Assembly: GCF_042654525.1 (NCBI RefSeq)
Contig: NZ_JBHSGP010000014.1
Location: 1,426,001 to 1,490,000 of the forward strand
DNA length: 64,000 nucleotides
DNA from: Geojedonia litorea
GTDB taxonomy: Bacteria > Bacteroidota > Bacteroidia > Flavobacteriales > Flavobacteriaceae
Direction: 5' to 3'
The translations under genes were made by a program, and so were the position numbers. Positions 52,632-61,301 of the stretch are shown one piece after another (position 1 is the first letter of the stretch; each line of letters opens with the position of its first letter). The notes beneath the pieces are model-generated. The model did not search any database, was not told the DNA's origin, and saw only the letters and a program-made list of their open reading frames with translations.

Positions 52632-52861
52632 GGGTTAGAAAAATAATATAGTATGACAAAAAATAAAATGAAAAGTAGTCCACAAAAAATATTTCCTACA
52701 ATTATATTTCGTTTTGCATTACTAGGTGTATAGATTTCTTTGAACTCAACTTTTAGAAATTTTGAAAAATAAATTAATAGAGCACCAATCCATTCAAAAG
52801 TGTGGATTGAGCTGTTTGATGCAGTTGACCAAATCGTTTTATGCTTGCTGTCTTTATTCAA
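52628..52861 (-). CDS. Small membrane protein of unknown function
   Basis: A 77-residue frame with one strong C-terminal membrane helix (about 53-73, IIVGNIFCGLLFILFFVILYYF) preceded by a polar part. It overlaps both neighbours (8 bases upstream, 4 downstream), which supports that it is translated. I recognise no family. Confidence 0.65.
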   Translation of the reverse strand: MNKDSKHKTIWSTASNSSIHTFEWIGALLIYFSKFLKVEFKEIYTPSNAKRNIIVGNIFCGLLFILFFVILYYFSNP

Positions 52862-53273
52862 CTTTTATTGGTTCAAAGCGTTTATAAAGATAACGAACAT
52901 TGTTGGTATTTAGAATTAAAAGTTCATCTTTTGAGGCAGATAAAACCGTTTCTTTCCATGTATCGAATTCGGTGCCGTAATATAAATTAAGACTGTCGTT
53001 TTCAATTTTTATGGTAAGTGTTTCCACAGCTTTAGACGTTTCAAATCCACCAGTGAGATTGGGTTTTAATTTTTTTCTGAAACCCGCAAGGCTATCATCA
53101 ATATGAATATAATCTATGGTGTCACTAAAATTGTATAGTTTTTTCTCGCCGTTAGAAAGTGTAGCTTCTTTGATTTCCCAATAGCCATTAATAAAAGGAA
53201 TAAAATCTTCTGGTGGTGGTTTGCAACCAACTAACATGAAGACCAAAACTATGAAGACTAGCAGTTTTTTCAT
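52854..53273 (-). CDS. Lipocalin-like lipoprotein
   Basis: The 139-residue protein has signal peptide MKKLLVFIVLVFMLVGC (lipobox Cys17) and a short beta-rich body beginning FINGYWEIKEATLSNGEKK, the G-x-W start common in lipocalin-like lipoproteins of this phylum. It overlaps recF by four bases. Function unknown. Confidence 0.75.
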   Translation of the reverse strand: MKKLLVFIVLVFMLVGCKPPPEDFIPFINGYWEIKEATLSNGEKKLYNFSDTIDYIHIDDSLAGFRKKLKPNLTGGFETSKAVETLTIKIENDSLNLYYGTEFDTWKETVLSASKDELLILNTNNVRYLYKRFEPIKVE

Positions 53274-54349
53274 AATTTAAAAATCTTGTAGGATTGATGA
53301 ATTTGTTTAACCACATTTTCTGTTCGGTCGGCATGCGTGTCACTGATAAAGAGCTGGCCAAAATGTTCGTCATCTACCAACTGTATAATTTGTGCCACTC
53401 GGGTTTCATCTAACTTATCAAAAATATCATCAAGCAATAAAATAGGCGCCACACCGCTTTGTTGTTTTATAAAATCGAATTGTGCCAATTTCAAGGCAAT
53501 TAAAAAGGATTTTTGCTGTCCTTGACTGCCAAACTTTTTAATAGGATAGCTTTCAATTTCAAAATTTAAATCATCTTTGTGTACACCAACGCTAGTGTAA
53601 TGCAATGCTTTGTCCTTGTTGAGGTTGGACTTTAAAAGCACCTCAAGTTCAGCATCAAACAAATCACTTTTATAACTTAAATTAACCACTTCATTTTGGT
53701 TGCTAATAGCATTGTATCGTGTTTTAAAAATAGGGATGAAGGCATTTAAAAAAGCTTCACGTGTTTTAAATATTTCGCTGCCATAAGTGTGTAACTGCTG
53801 GTTGTAAACCTCAATAGTTTGTGCGTTAAAGGTATTATTGAGCGCAAAATATTTAAGGAGAGCATTGCGCTGTCCTAAAACTTTATTGTAATTGATGAGG
53901 TTGGCAAGGTAGTTTTTATCGCTTTGGGAAATAACACTGTCAATAAACTTACGTCTTGTATCACTCCCTTCAATAATTAGGTCGCGATCTGCCGGAGAAA
54001 TAATGACTAAAGGTATAAATCCAATATGGTCACTAAATTTTTCGTAAGCCTTGCTATTGCGTTTAATTACTTTTTTCTGACCTTTTTTAAACGACACAAT
54101 AATTTTTTCTTCCCGATTGTCTTTGTCAAAAACACCATCAATCACAAAAAACTCTTCATCATGCTTTATGTTTTGGGTGGTTACTGGGTTGAAATAGCTT
54201 TTTCCGAAAGATAAATGATAAATGGCGTCTAAGACATTAGTTTTGCCAACCCCATTTTTGCCTACAAAGCAATTTATTTTTGAATCGAAGCTAAAGGTCT
54301 GACTTTCAAAATTTTTGTAATGAATTAGTGAAAGCGTTTTTAGGATCAT
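53270..54349 (-). CDS. recF: DNA replication and repair protein RecF
   Basis: The 359-residue SMC-like ATPase has Walker A GKNGVGKTN (30-38), the linker segment FIDSVISQSDKNYLANL, and the signature/Walker B end GSQGQQKSFLIALKLAQ and PILLLDDIFDKLD. RecF loads RecA at single-strand gaps with RecO and RecR. It is first in a four-gene minus-strand operon in which each junction overlaps. Confidence 0.95.
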   Translation of the reverse strand: MILKTLSLIHYKNFESQTFSFDSKINCFVGKNGVGKTNVLDAIYHLSFGKSYFNPVTTQNIKHDEEFFVIDGVFDKDNREEKIIVSFKKGQKKVIKRNSKAYEKFSDHIGFIPLVIISPADRDLIIEGSDTRRKFIDSVISQSDKNYLANLINYNKVLGQRNALLKYFALNNTFNAQTIEVYNQQLHTYGSEIFKTREAFLNAFIPIFKTRYNAISNQNEVVNLSYKSDLFDAELEVLLKSNLNKDKALHYTSVGVHKDDLNFEIESYPIKKFGSQGQQKSFLIALKLAQFDFIKQQSGVAPILLLDDIFDKLDETRVAQIIQLVDDEHFGQLFISDTHADRTENVVKQIHQSYKIFKL

Positions 54350-54457
54350 AGATAAATAATGTGAATGCTTTTGATTTTAGCGCGCAATTGTTTCAAAAGA
54401 TGTGCAAATTATTGAAAAATAACAAATAATTTACCTTTTATTTACCAATAAAAATTT

Positions 54458-54465
54458 TATTTTTG
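54458..54465 (+). promoter_or_regulatory. -7 box (TATTTTTG) of the TPR-ribH unit
   Basis: TATTTTTG matches TAnnTTTG and ends 19 bases before the TPR gene start. A TTT stands in for the -33 TTG. Confidence 0.65.
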
Positions 54466-54484
54466 CGGCTCAAATAAAGAATAC

Positions 54485-55249
54485 ATGGCAACATATAAAA
54501 AAAGAGGGCATAAACCTAAAACGAAGGCTGACAAGGATGATATCATCGAACAAAATTCAACTACGGCTGAAGTTTTTAACACTCTAGACGAAACTGCTTC
54601 CAAGACTGAAGAATGGGCAATTAAAAACCAAAAGTACATTTTTGTGATTGTTGGTTTGGCCGCTGCAATTGTTTTGGGCTATTTGGGCTATGACAAGTTT
54701 ATTGCACAACCAAAAGCTAGTGAAGCTATGAATGAGATGTATACTGCTCAAACTTATTTTGATCAGGCAGTTAATGCAACCGAGAAGGATTCACTGTTTA
54801 CTTTAGCTTTAAATGGCGCTGATGGTAAATTTGGAATGCTAGATATTATTAATGAATACAGTGGAACTCCAGCGGCCAACTTGGCCAACTACTATGCCGG
54901 AATGTCCTATTTAAATCTTAGAGATTATATCAATGCCATTACTTATTTGGAAGATTTTTCAAGTGAGGATGTGGTGTTAAATGCTATTGCAAAAGGAGGC
55001 ATTGGCGATGCGTTTGCTCAATTAAACCAGCAAGAGAATGCTTTAGAATATTACGAAAAAGCAGTTGCAGTTTCTGATAACGAATTTACTGCACCTTTAT
55101 ATCTATTCAAAGCGGGAAGTGTCGCTATGGTATTGGAAGATTATGATAAAGCACTTAAATACTTTAATCGTATCAAGGATGAATTTCCAAATTCAACTGA
55201 AGCAACCAATATAGAAGTCTTTATTGGAAAGGCTGAAGCAAGTATGTAA
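54485..55249 (+). CDS. Membrane-anchored tetratricopeptide protein
   Basis: The 254-residue protein has a charged cytoplasmic N-terminus, one membrane helix (about 53-72, FVIVGLAAAIVLGYLGY) and a periplasmic TPR domain (ALEYYEKAVAVSDNEF and YDKALKYFNRIKDEFPNSTEA). This is the layout of YfgM-like ancillary SecYEG-associated proteins. Its stop is one base before the ribH start, so the two are co-expressed. Confidence 0.85.
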   Translation: MATYKKRGHKPKTKADKDDIIEQNSTTAEVFNTLDETASKTEEWAIKNQKYIFVIVGLAAAIVLGYLGYDKFIAQPKASEAMNEMYTAQTYFDQAVNATEKDSLFTLALNGADGKFGMLDIINEYSGTPAANLANYYAGMSYLNLRDYINAITYLEDFSSEDVVLNAIAKGGIGDAFAQLNQQENALEYYEKAVAVSDNEFTAPLYLFKAGSVAMVLEDYDKALKYFNRIKDEFPNSTEATNIEVFIGKAEASM

Positions 55250-55250
55250 C

Positions 55251-55736
55251 ATGGCAACGATAAACCAAAATTTATCAGAATACGATAAAACTGCAATCCC
55301 AAGCGCGAAAAATTTTCGGTTTGGGATTGTTGTTTCAGAGTGGAATTCTACCATTACTGACGGACTTTTAACTGGAGCTTATAACACACTTTTAGAAAAT
55401 GAGGTAAGTTCTGATAGCATCAACATTTGGCATGTGCCTGGAAGTTACGAACTCATTTATGGGTGTAAAAAAATGCAGCAACAGGATGTTGATGTAGTTA
55501 TTGCTATTGGTAGTGTCATCCAAGGCGAAACTAAACATTTTGATTTTGTTTGTGAAGCGGTCTCTCAAGGAATTAAAGATCTCAACGTGCAAGGTGAAAC
55601 TCCTGTAATATTTTGTGTGCTAACCGATAACACTATGCAACAAGCCGTTGACCGTTCTGGTGGAAAGCATGGCAACAAAGGTGTTGAGGCCGCTGTAGCG
55701 GCAATTAAAATGGCCGTACTTCGTAAGAATTCATAG
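55251..55736 (+). CDS. ribH: 6,7-dimethyl-8-ribityllumazine synthase
   Basis: The 161-residue enzyme catalyses the penultimate step of riboflavin synthesis. Key parts are FGIVVSEWNSTITDGLL, the substrate loop HVPGSYELIYG, AIGSVIQGETKHFDFVCEAV with the catalytic His, and TDNTMQQAVDRSGGKHGNKG. The start at 55251 is chosen over an upstream frame at 55224 that would overlap the TPR gene. The other riboflavin genes are not in the window. Confidence 0.96.
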   Translation: MATINQNLSEYDKTAIPSAKNFRFGIVVSEWNSTITDGLLTGAYNTLLENEVSSDSINIWHVPGSYELIYGCKKMQQQDVDVVIAIGSVIQGETKHFDFVCEAVSQGIKDLNVQGETPVIFCVLTDNTMQQAVDRSGGKHGNKGVEAAVAAIKMAVLRKNS

Positions 55737-55824
55737 GACACGATCATCCATTTGCCTAAGGGTTTTCATTAGCATTGTTAACAATTTTTAGGAATTCTAA
55801 AGTCATTTTTCTTTGTAATTTAAG

Positions 55825-55832
55825 TACATTTG
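55825..55832 (+). promoter_or_regulatory. -7 box (TACATTTG) of the mutL operon
   Basis: TACATTTG matches TAnnTTTG. It overlaps an in-frame TTG at 55830 that could be mistaken for the start of the next gene, so that gene must begin downstream (GTG at 55857). No TTG is seen at the ideal -33 distance. Confidence 0.65.
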
Positions 55833-55856
55833 AGCATAACAAAGGGAATTCTAATT

Positions 55857-56078
55857 GTGACTTTATTTAAGCAGCGAAAAAACAGGCAATTTAAATATAC
55901 GCCTAGACACCTGAATGAGGAACAGAAAACAAAACAGGGTTTGGAGTCACAATGGAAGGAAGTTAGAGCTTCTAGTAAACGCAAACGCAATATATTTACA
56001 AGCCTCCCTTTTTTGGTCTTATTTTTGATTTGTGTATTGATAGTATTATACATTTTAAATCAATACCAAACAACGTAA
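55857..56078 (+). CDS. Small membrane protein with FxYTPR motif
   Basis: Starting at GTG 55857 the product has 73 residues: a basic N-terminus (TLFKQRKNRQFKYTPRHLNEE), a charged middle, and one membrane helix (about 46-65, LPFLVLFLICVLIVLYIL). It is a paralogue of the next gene, sharing F-x-x-R-x-N-x-x-F-x-YTPR. Such genes are sometimes named riboflavin synthase beta subunit because they sit beside ribH, which the sequence does not support. A TTG start at 55830 is excluded by the promoter overlap. Confidence 0.75.
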   Translation: MTLFKQRKNRQFKYTPRHLNEEQKTKQGLESQWKEVRASSKRKRNIFTSLPFLVLFLICVLIVLYILNQYQTT

Positions 56079-56082
56079 TATT

Positions 56083-56370
56083 ATGGGAATCTTTAGTACA
56101 CGCCAAAACAAAAAATTTGATTATACACCTCGCTATTACAAGGGTGAAGGCAACCCTTTTGCCATGAAACATAAGTTTGATGATTTTCGGGTTACAGCCG
56201 GAAGCAATAAAGGTTTGAAAACTAAATTGAATAACGCAGTAGACGATTATAAGAACAATCCAGACAGACATGGAGCCAATAAACGAGTATTAATTATTAT
56301 TGGGATTTTAATTTTAATCTTTTTAATCATTATTGAATTCGATTTGTCAATTTTCTTTCAGAAGCGCTAA
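56083..56370 (+). CDS. Small membrane protein with FxYTPR motif, second copy
   Basis: The 95-residue protein begins MGIFSTRQNKKFDYTPRYYKGEGNPF and ends with one membrane helix (about 68-88, VLIIIGILILIFLIIIEF). It shares the N-terminal motif with the preceding gene but has a different middle section. Its stop overlaps the mutL ATG by one base (TAATG), so it is translationally coupled to mutL. Function unknown. Confidence 0.8.
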   Translation: MGIFSTRQNKKFDYTPRYYKGEGNPFAMKHKFDDFRVTAGSNKGLKTKLNNAVDDYKNNPDRHGANKRVLIIIGILILIFLIIIEFDLSIFFQKR

Positions 56371-58220
56371 TGGCAGACATCATTCAATTATTACCAGATC
56401 ATGTTGCTAACCAAATTGCAGCTGGAGAAGTCGTGCAGCGACCTGCTTCGGTTGTAAAAGAATTGCTTGAAAATGCTATTGATGCTGGGGCTTCACAAAT
56501 AAAGTTAATCATTAAGGATGCAGGGAAGACCTTGATTCAAGTCATTGATGATGGTAAAGGGATGAGTGCTACCGATGCCAGATTGAGTTTTGAACGTCAT
56601 GCCACATCAAAAATACGAACAGCCGAAGATTTATTTAGTCTGCATACCAAAGGGTTTAGGGGCGAAGCCCTTGCTAGTATTGCTGCCATTGCCCATGTAG
56701 AATTAAAGACGAAACAAGAACAGGACGAACTTGGTACTCAAATTACTATTGAAGGCAGTGAGCTTGTATCTCAAGAGCCTACTGTAACCCCAAAAGGCAC
56801 GACCATTGCAGTCAAGAATCTGTTTTTCAACATTCCAGCGCGACGAAATTTTTTAAAATCCAATACGGTTGAGTTACGGCATATTATTGATGAGTTTCAT
56901 CGTGTGGCCTTGGTTCATCACAGTTTAGCTTTTATCATGTACCACAATGGTAGCGAATTATTTAATCTTCCAACTAGTAATTTTAGGCAGCGTATAGTCA
57001 ATGTGTTTGGAGGAAAAACGAATGAGAAATTAGTGCCGGTTAATGAAGCTACCGAAGTACTCAAAATTTCTGGATTTGTTGGTAAACCTGAATTCGCTAA
57101 AAAATCAAAAACAGAACAGTTTTTCTTTGTCAACGACCGCTTTATTAAAAGTGCCTACCTCAATCACGCCATCAATTCGGCCTTTGAAGGACTAGTTAAA
57201 GATGGAAGTCATCCCAGCTATTTTTTAAATCTCCAGGTGGATCCTAAATCTATTGATATTAATATTCATCCTACTAAAACAGAAATAAAGTTTGATGATG
57301 AACACACGCTTTATGCTATTTTACGAAGTTCTGTAAAACATAGTCTCGGGCAATTTAATATTGCGCCTGTTTTAGATTTTGAATCTGACGCTAATTTAGA
57401 AACGCCTTATGCCTTCAAAAATAAGGCAGCAGCTATGCCGCGTGTTGAAGTTGACCGCTCTTTTAACCCGTTTTATGACGAGCAAGTTTCTAGAGGTTCT
57501 TCAACGCATTATAAAAAAGAACCTGCTGTTCAGTGGGAAAGTCTCTATGTTGGTCTGGAATCCAAAGGAACGCGAGCAAATCAAAATTTTAGTGAGTTGC
57601 AGTTTGAAAGTGATAACGAAATGCAAAGCATGTTTGATGATGACGCATCTGAAACCACTTCGCGCAGTACTTACCAGTTTCAGAATAAATATATTATTAG
57701 TGCCATTAAATCGGGGATGTTGGTAATTGATCAAAATCGGGCCCATCAACGTATACTATATGAAGGCTTATTGAAAAGCATGACCGTAAAGGAAGCTACA
57801 AGTCAACAGTTGCTGTTTCCGTTGGAGTTGCATTTTTCAATAACCGAAACAAATATTTTAGAACAATTAAAGGAAGATTTAGAGCATACAGGTTTTATCT
57901 TTTCAGAATTTACAGAAGATAAAATTAGTATTACTGGAGTTCCTGTTAATGTGCCGCATAGTGAGGTTTCCATCATTTTGGAGCAGCTTATTAGCGATGT
58001 AGAACAGGAAGTACCCGACAGTAATTTTAGTGCGGTCGATTTATTAGCAAAGTCAATGGCCAAAAGTTTGGCTATTAAAAGTGGTCAGTCCCTAACGTTT
58101 ACGGAACAGGAACATTTGGTGAATAGCTTGTTTGCATGCAAGGAGCCTAATGTGTCCCCAACTAATAGAATTGCGTTTATTACCATGGGTGTTGAAGAAC
58201 TGGACAAAAAATTTATGTAA
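56370..58220 (+). CDS. mutL: DNA mismatch repair protein MutL
   Basis: The 616-residue protein has the GHKL ATPase domain (IAAGEVVQRPASVVKELLENAIDAGA, DDGKGM, HATSKI and TKGFRGEALASIAA) and a C-terminal dimerisation domain. The endonuclease motif of MutH-less bacteria, DQHAxxExxxxE, appears as DQNRAHQRILYE from Asp454: His becomes Asn and the middle Glu becomes Gln. Nicking activity is therefore doubtful. No mutH is seen in the window. Confidence 0.95.
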   Translation: MADIIQLLPDHVANQIAAGEVVQRPASVVKELLENAIDAGASQIKLIIKDAGKTLIQVIDDGKGMSATDARLSFERHATSKIRTAEDLFSLHTKGFRGEALASIAAIAHVELKTKQEQDELGTQITIEGSELVSQEPTVTPKGTTIAVKNLFFNIPARRNFLKSNTVELRHIIDEFHRVALVHHSLAFIMYHNGSELFNLPTSNFRQRIVNVFGGKTNEKLVPVNEATEVLKISGFVGKPEFAKKSKTEQFFFVNDRFIKSAYLNHAINSAFEGLVKDGSHPSYFLNLQVDPKSIDINIHPTKTEIKFDDEHTLYAILRSSVKHSLGQFNIAPVLDFESDANLETPYAFKNKAAAMPRVEVDRSFNPFYDEQVSRGSSTHYKKEPAVQWESLYVGLESKGTRANQNFSELQFESDNEMQSMFDDDASETTSRSTYQFQNKYIISAIKSGMLVIDQNRAHQRILYEGLLKSMTVKEATSQQLLFPLELHFSITETNILEQLKEDLEHTGFIFSEFTEDKISITGVPVNVPHSEVSIILEQLISDVEQEVPDSNFSAVDLLAKSMAKSLAIKSGQSLTFTEQEHLVNSLFACKEPNVSPTNRIAFITMGVEELDKKFM

Positions 58221-58223
58221 GTT

Positions 58224-58982
58224 ATGATGAGAATATCCGATACGGTTAAGCATTTAATCATTATCAATGTCATTGTTTTTATTGGTGCACAAACCATTGG
58301 CGACGGACAATTGTTTTACAAATGGTTTGCCCTTTATTTTCCACAGAACAATCTATTTGAACCTTGGCAGGTGATAACGCATATGTTTATGCATGCCGAT
58401 TTGATGCATATTTTCTTTAATATGTTTGCGCTTTGGATGTTTGGTTCTGCGGTTGAATATCAGTTAGGAGCCAAAAAATTTCTATTCATATACTTCTCAG
58501 CAGGATTAGGCGCCGTTTTGTTTCAATTAGGCTATTATTATTTCGAGTTTTATCCAAGCTTTACCATGCTCGCCAACCAAGGCTTCGAGCCAAATCAAAT
58601 TATGGAAACCTTGAACTCTGGATTTGGTATGCGCGATACGCGTTGGGATCAATTCTTTTCGGGAGATGGACTGAAAGATTTTTTAAGAGCCTTTAATGCC
58701 TCCATGGTTGGTGCTTCGGGTTGTATTATGGGCGTTTTAGCCGCATTTGGAATGATGAATCCTGAAGCCAAATTGATGCTGATTTTCTTACCAATACCTA
58801 TAAAAGCCAAGTACTTTATTCCGGGTATTATCATTCTGGATTTAATATCTGGAATCACTGGTCAATCTTTCTTTAGCCCAAGCAACACGGCCTATATGGC
58901 TCACGTTGGTGGTGCTGTCGTTGGATTTATTATTATGTGGTATTGGCGAAAAAATCAATTTAATAACCATCGCTGGAATTAA
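58224..58982 (+). CDS. Rhomboid-family intramembrane serine protease
   Basis: The 252-residue protein has six membrane helices with the catalytic pair Ser165 (GASG) and His227 (AHVGGA), and HMFMHADLMHIFFNM in the second helix supplying the conserved His and Asn. A hydrophilic insert of about 45 residues (115-158) precedes the catalytic serine. Rhomboids cut membrane proteins within the bilayer. It starts 3 bases after mutL. Confidence 0.92.
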   Translation: MMRISDTVKHLIIINVIVFIGAQTIGDGQLFYKWFALYFPQNNLFEPWQVITHMFMHADLMHIFFNMFALWMFGSAVEYQLGAKKFLFIYFSAGLGAVLFQLGYYYFEFYPSFTMLANQGFEPNQIMETLNSGFGMRDTRWDQFFSGDGLKDFLRAFNASMVGASGCIMGVLAAFGMMNPEAKLMLIFLPIPIKAKYFIPGIIILDLISGITGQSFFSPSNTAYMAHVGGAVVGFIIMWYWRKNQFNNHRWN

Positions 58983-58983
58983 G

Positions 58984-59859
58984 ATGAACAAAACGCTGCA
59001 AGACTTCAGTTTTAAATTAAACCAACTCAATGTATTTGAAAAAATCATTGCGATTAACATTGTTGTTTATATTGTTGGTTTTTTGCTTCAGCTTGTACTT
59101 GGGTCTAAGGGCTATAGTGGTATGTCTTGGTTTGAACTCCCAAAAGATGTTGCGGATTTTATAGTCCAGCCGTGGAGTATTTTTACTTACGGATTTTTAC
59201 ATTATGGCTTTATGCATGTATTTTTCAATTTATTGGTGCTTCATTATATAAGTGTTATAGCGCTCAATTTGTTCAATACAAAAATGGTACTCAACATTTA
59301 TTTCATGGGGATTCTGGCTGGGGGCATATTATACCTATTTGTGTATAATGTTTTTGGTGAGTTCATGTTAAAGCAAGTTGGATCATTAGTGGGTGCATCA
59401 GCGGGCATTCGATCCCTTCTTATTTTTTTGTGTGTCTATATGCCTAACAAAGAGCTTCGCTTGCTAATTTTCAATATCAAATTAAAATATATTGGGATTG
59501 TACTCATTGTAATAGATGTTTTGGGTTTATTCAGTTTGAATCAAGGTGGTTATGTTGCCCATATGGGCGGAACTTTGTTAGGCTGCTTCTATGCTTATCA
59601 ATTGAGAAGGGGATTTGATATTGGAAAAGGTTTTGAAAGGTTTTTAGGTTGGATAACTGCACTTTTTAAGCCCCGATCTCCTCTTAAAAAGGTATATAAA
59701 AATAAAAGCAAGTCATTTGCAGGTCATAATAAAAATGAATTTAATGAGTTTACTAAACAAAAACGCATTGACCTTATTTTGGATAAAATCAGTAAAAGTG
59801 GTTACGATAGCCTAACCAAAGAAGAAAAGGAGTTTTTATTTAAGGCAGGAAAGGATTAA
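58984..59859 (+). CDS. Rhomboid-family protease with cytoplasmic tail
   Basis: Starting at ATG 58984 (an upstream frame overlaps the preceding gene by 77 bases and is rejected), the 291-residue protein is a second rhomboid: GFLHYGFMHVFFNLLVLH, Ser139 in VGASAGIRS and His193 in AHMGGT. It is followed by a basic tail of about 80 residues ending in a helical motif (RIDLILDKISKSGYDSLTKEEKEFL). It lies one base after the first rhomboid gene; the two are only distantly alike. Confidence 0.9.
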   Translation: MNKTLQDFSFKLNQLNVFEKIIAINIVVYIVGFLLQLVLGSKGYSGMSWFELPKDVADFIVQPWSIFTYGFLHYGFMHVFFNLLVLHYISVIALNLFNTKMVLNIYFMGILAGGILYLFVYNVFGEFMLKQVGSLVGASAGIRSLLIFLCVYMPNKELRLLIFNIKLKYIGIVLIVIDVLGLFSLNQGGYVAHMGGTLLGCFYAYQLRRGFDIGKGFERFLGWITALFKPRSPLKKVYKNKSKSFAGHNKNEFNEFTKQKRIDLILDKISKSGYDSLTKEEKEFLFKAGKD

Positions 59860-59866
59860 GCCACCT

Positions 59867-60886
59867 ATGAAAAAACTTAAGCTAATAGACAAGGTCATCT
59901 GGATTGCCAATATTTTGGCGGCTACCATGTTGGTATTGTCCTATAGTTTACCTTTTATTGCTCCAAAAAAGTTTGCCTTTCTTTCTGTATTAAGTCTTGC
60001 CGTGCCACTTTTAATCGTACTCAATATTTTATTTTTGGTCTATTGGCTGTTGACCGTAAAACGACAATTATTGATGTCTTTGTTGGTACTTGTCATTGGC
60101 TACAGCTATGTGTTTTCACTATATAAATTTTCGGCATCTAAAAATATTGAAGATGTTGAAAATATTTCAGTGATGAATTATAATGTGAGGCTCTTTAATT
60201 TATTTAAATGGATCCCTGCAACATCTATAAAGCAACAAATCGTTGATTTTATAGCAGATAAACAGCCCGATATCTTAAGTATGCAAGAATACCGTCCTGA
60301 TGAATCGGTTAATCTAAAAGGCTATTATAAATATGAAGAATTGTCTGGTCAAAAAGTAAAAAATGGACAAGCAATATTTTCTAAATATCCAATTATTCAC
60401 AGTGGCTCTATAGAGTTCCCAAATACGGCCAATAATGCAATTTATGTTGATATTGTAAAGCATAAGGACACCATTCGTATTTATAATGTGCATTTACAGT
60501 CTCTCGGCATCAACCCAGCTAATGAAAAGTTGGACATGGAAACTTCAGAAAATTTAATTAAGCGTGTAGGTACAGTGTTTCGATTACAACAGTCACAAAC
60601 CGAATTGTTTTTGGAGCATAAAAAACGTTGTCGCTATAAAATGATCATCTGTGGTGATTTTAATAATACGGCCTATTCTTATGTTTATAAAGAAATAAAA
60701 GGTGATTTAAAAGATGCTTTTGTAGAAGCTGGAAATGGATTTGGACGAACCTTTAAATTTAAATTCTTCCCTGTACGCATCGATTTTATTTTGGTTGACG
60801 AGGCCTTTACTATTAACGGGTTTAAGACATTTGATATAGAATTATCTGACCATTATCCCATCATGACCAAAGTGAAGCTGAATTAG
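59867..60886 (+). CDS. Membrane-anchored endonuclease/exonuclease/phosphatase-family protein
   Basis: The 339-residue protein has three N-terminal membrane helices (about 10-80) and an EEP catalytic domain with MNYNVRLFN, SMQEYRP (metal Glu), IYNVHLQS, CGDFNNTAYS and a final LSDHYPIMTK (Asp-His). The substrate could be nucleic acid, a phosphoester or a phospholipid; the membrane anchor favours the latter, but that is inference. It ends the mutL operon. Confidence 0.85.
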   Translation: MKKLKLIDKVIWIANILAATMLVLSYSLPFIAPKKFAFLSVLSLAVPLLIVLNILFLVYWLLTVKRQLLMSLLVLVIGYSYVFSLYKFSASKNIEDVENISVMNYNVRLFNLFKWIPATSIKQQIVDFIADKQPDILSMQEYRPDESVNLKGYYKYEELSGQKVKNGQAIFSKYPIIHSGSIEFPNTANNAIYVDIVKHKDTIRIYNVHLQSLGINPANEKLDMETSENLIKRVGTVFRLQQSQTELFLEHKKRCRYKMIICGDFNNTAYSYVYKEIKGDLKDAFVEAGNGFGRTFKFKFFPVRIDFILVDEAFTINGFKTFDIELSDHYPIMTKVKLN

Positions 60887-60894
60887 ATTAAGCA

Positions 60895-60930
60895 ATTAAC
60901 AATTAGCCATTAACAATTGACAGTTAGCAG
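60895..60930. repeat. Imperfect tandem repeat ATTAACAATT(A/G)
   Basis: ATTAACAATTAGCC (60895-60908) and ATTAACAATTGACA (60909-60922) stand in tandem right after the EEP gene, followed by GTTAGCAG. The composition and the AATTG/AGCC words resemble the array at 40139-40182. Confidence 0.6.
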
Positions 60931-60992
60931 TTTAGAGCTCAAAATGTTTAATATAGTTTCTTTGAAATTTGATATTTGAAGATTGCAATACC

Positions 60993-61301
60993 TTACATAA
61001 GCCAACAATCTACGGTATCTGCTAAGATGTGAATTAATAAACCAATTCCTAAAAGTCGTGTTCTTTTATAAATAGTAATTAGTATATAAATGGCAACAGC
61101 GTAATAACTATGTAAAGGGTGAAAATTTATACTACAGCGGCTGGGGTCAAATATAGGATTGGCCAAGAGATGATCTAAATCGATTAGCATTCCGCAGAGC
61201 ATAATGAGAAAGGCAACCTTCCAAGTGGGTTTAAAAAACACTAGAGCTATGGCTAAAGGCAGTCCAAAATGCAGTCCGTAATGAAGAAGTGTTTGTAACA
61301 T
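60993..61301 (-). CDS. Small multi-helix membrane protein (DUF6122-like)
   Basis: From the ATG at 61301 the product has 102 residues, with three or four membrane segments and conserved-looking DLDHLLANPIFDP, FHPLHS and HILADTVDCWL. The D-x-D-H and H-x-x-H pattern recalls YdjM/LexA-regulated membrane hydrolases. The start overlaps the WbqC stop by one base (TAATG). Function unknown. Confidence 0.78.
   Translation of the reverse strand: MLQTLLHYGLHFGLPLAIALVFFKPTWKVAFLIMLCGMLIDLDHLLANPIFDPSRCSINFHPLHSYYAVAIYILITIYKRTRLLGIGLLIHILADTVDCWLM

Noticed and set aside
55830..56370. Riboflavin synthase beta subunits next to ribH
   Set aside because: The sequences are short basic proteins with one membrane helix and share no motif with lumazine or riboflavin synthase.
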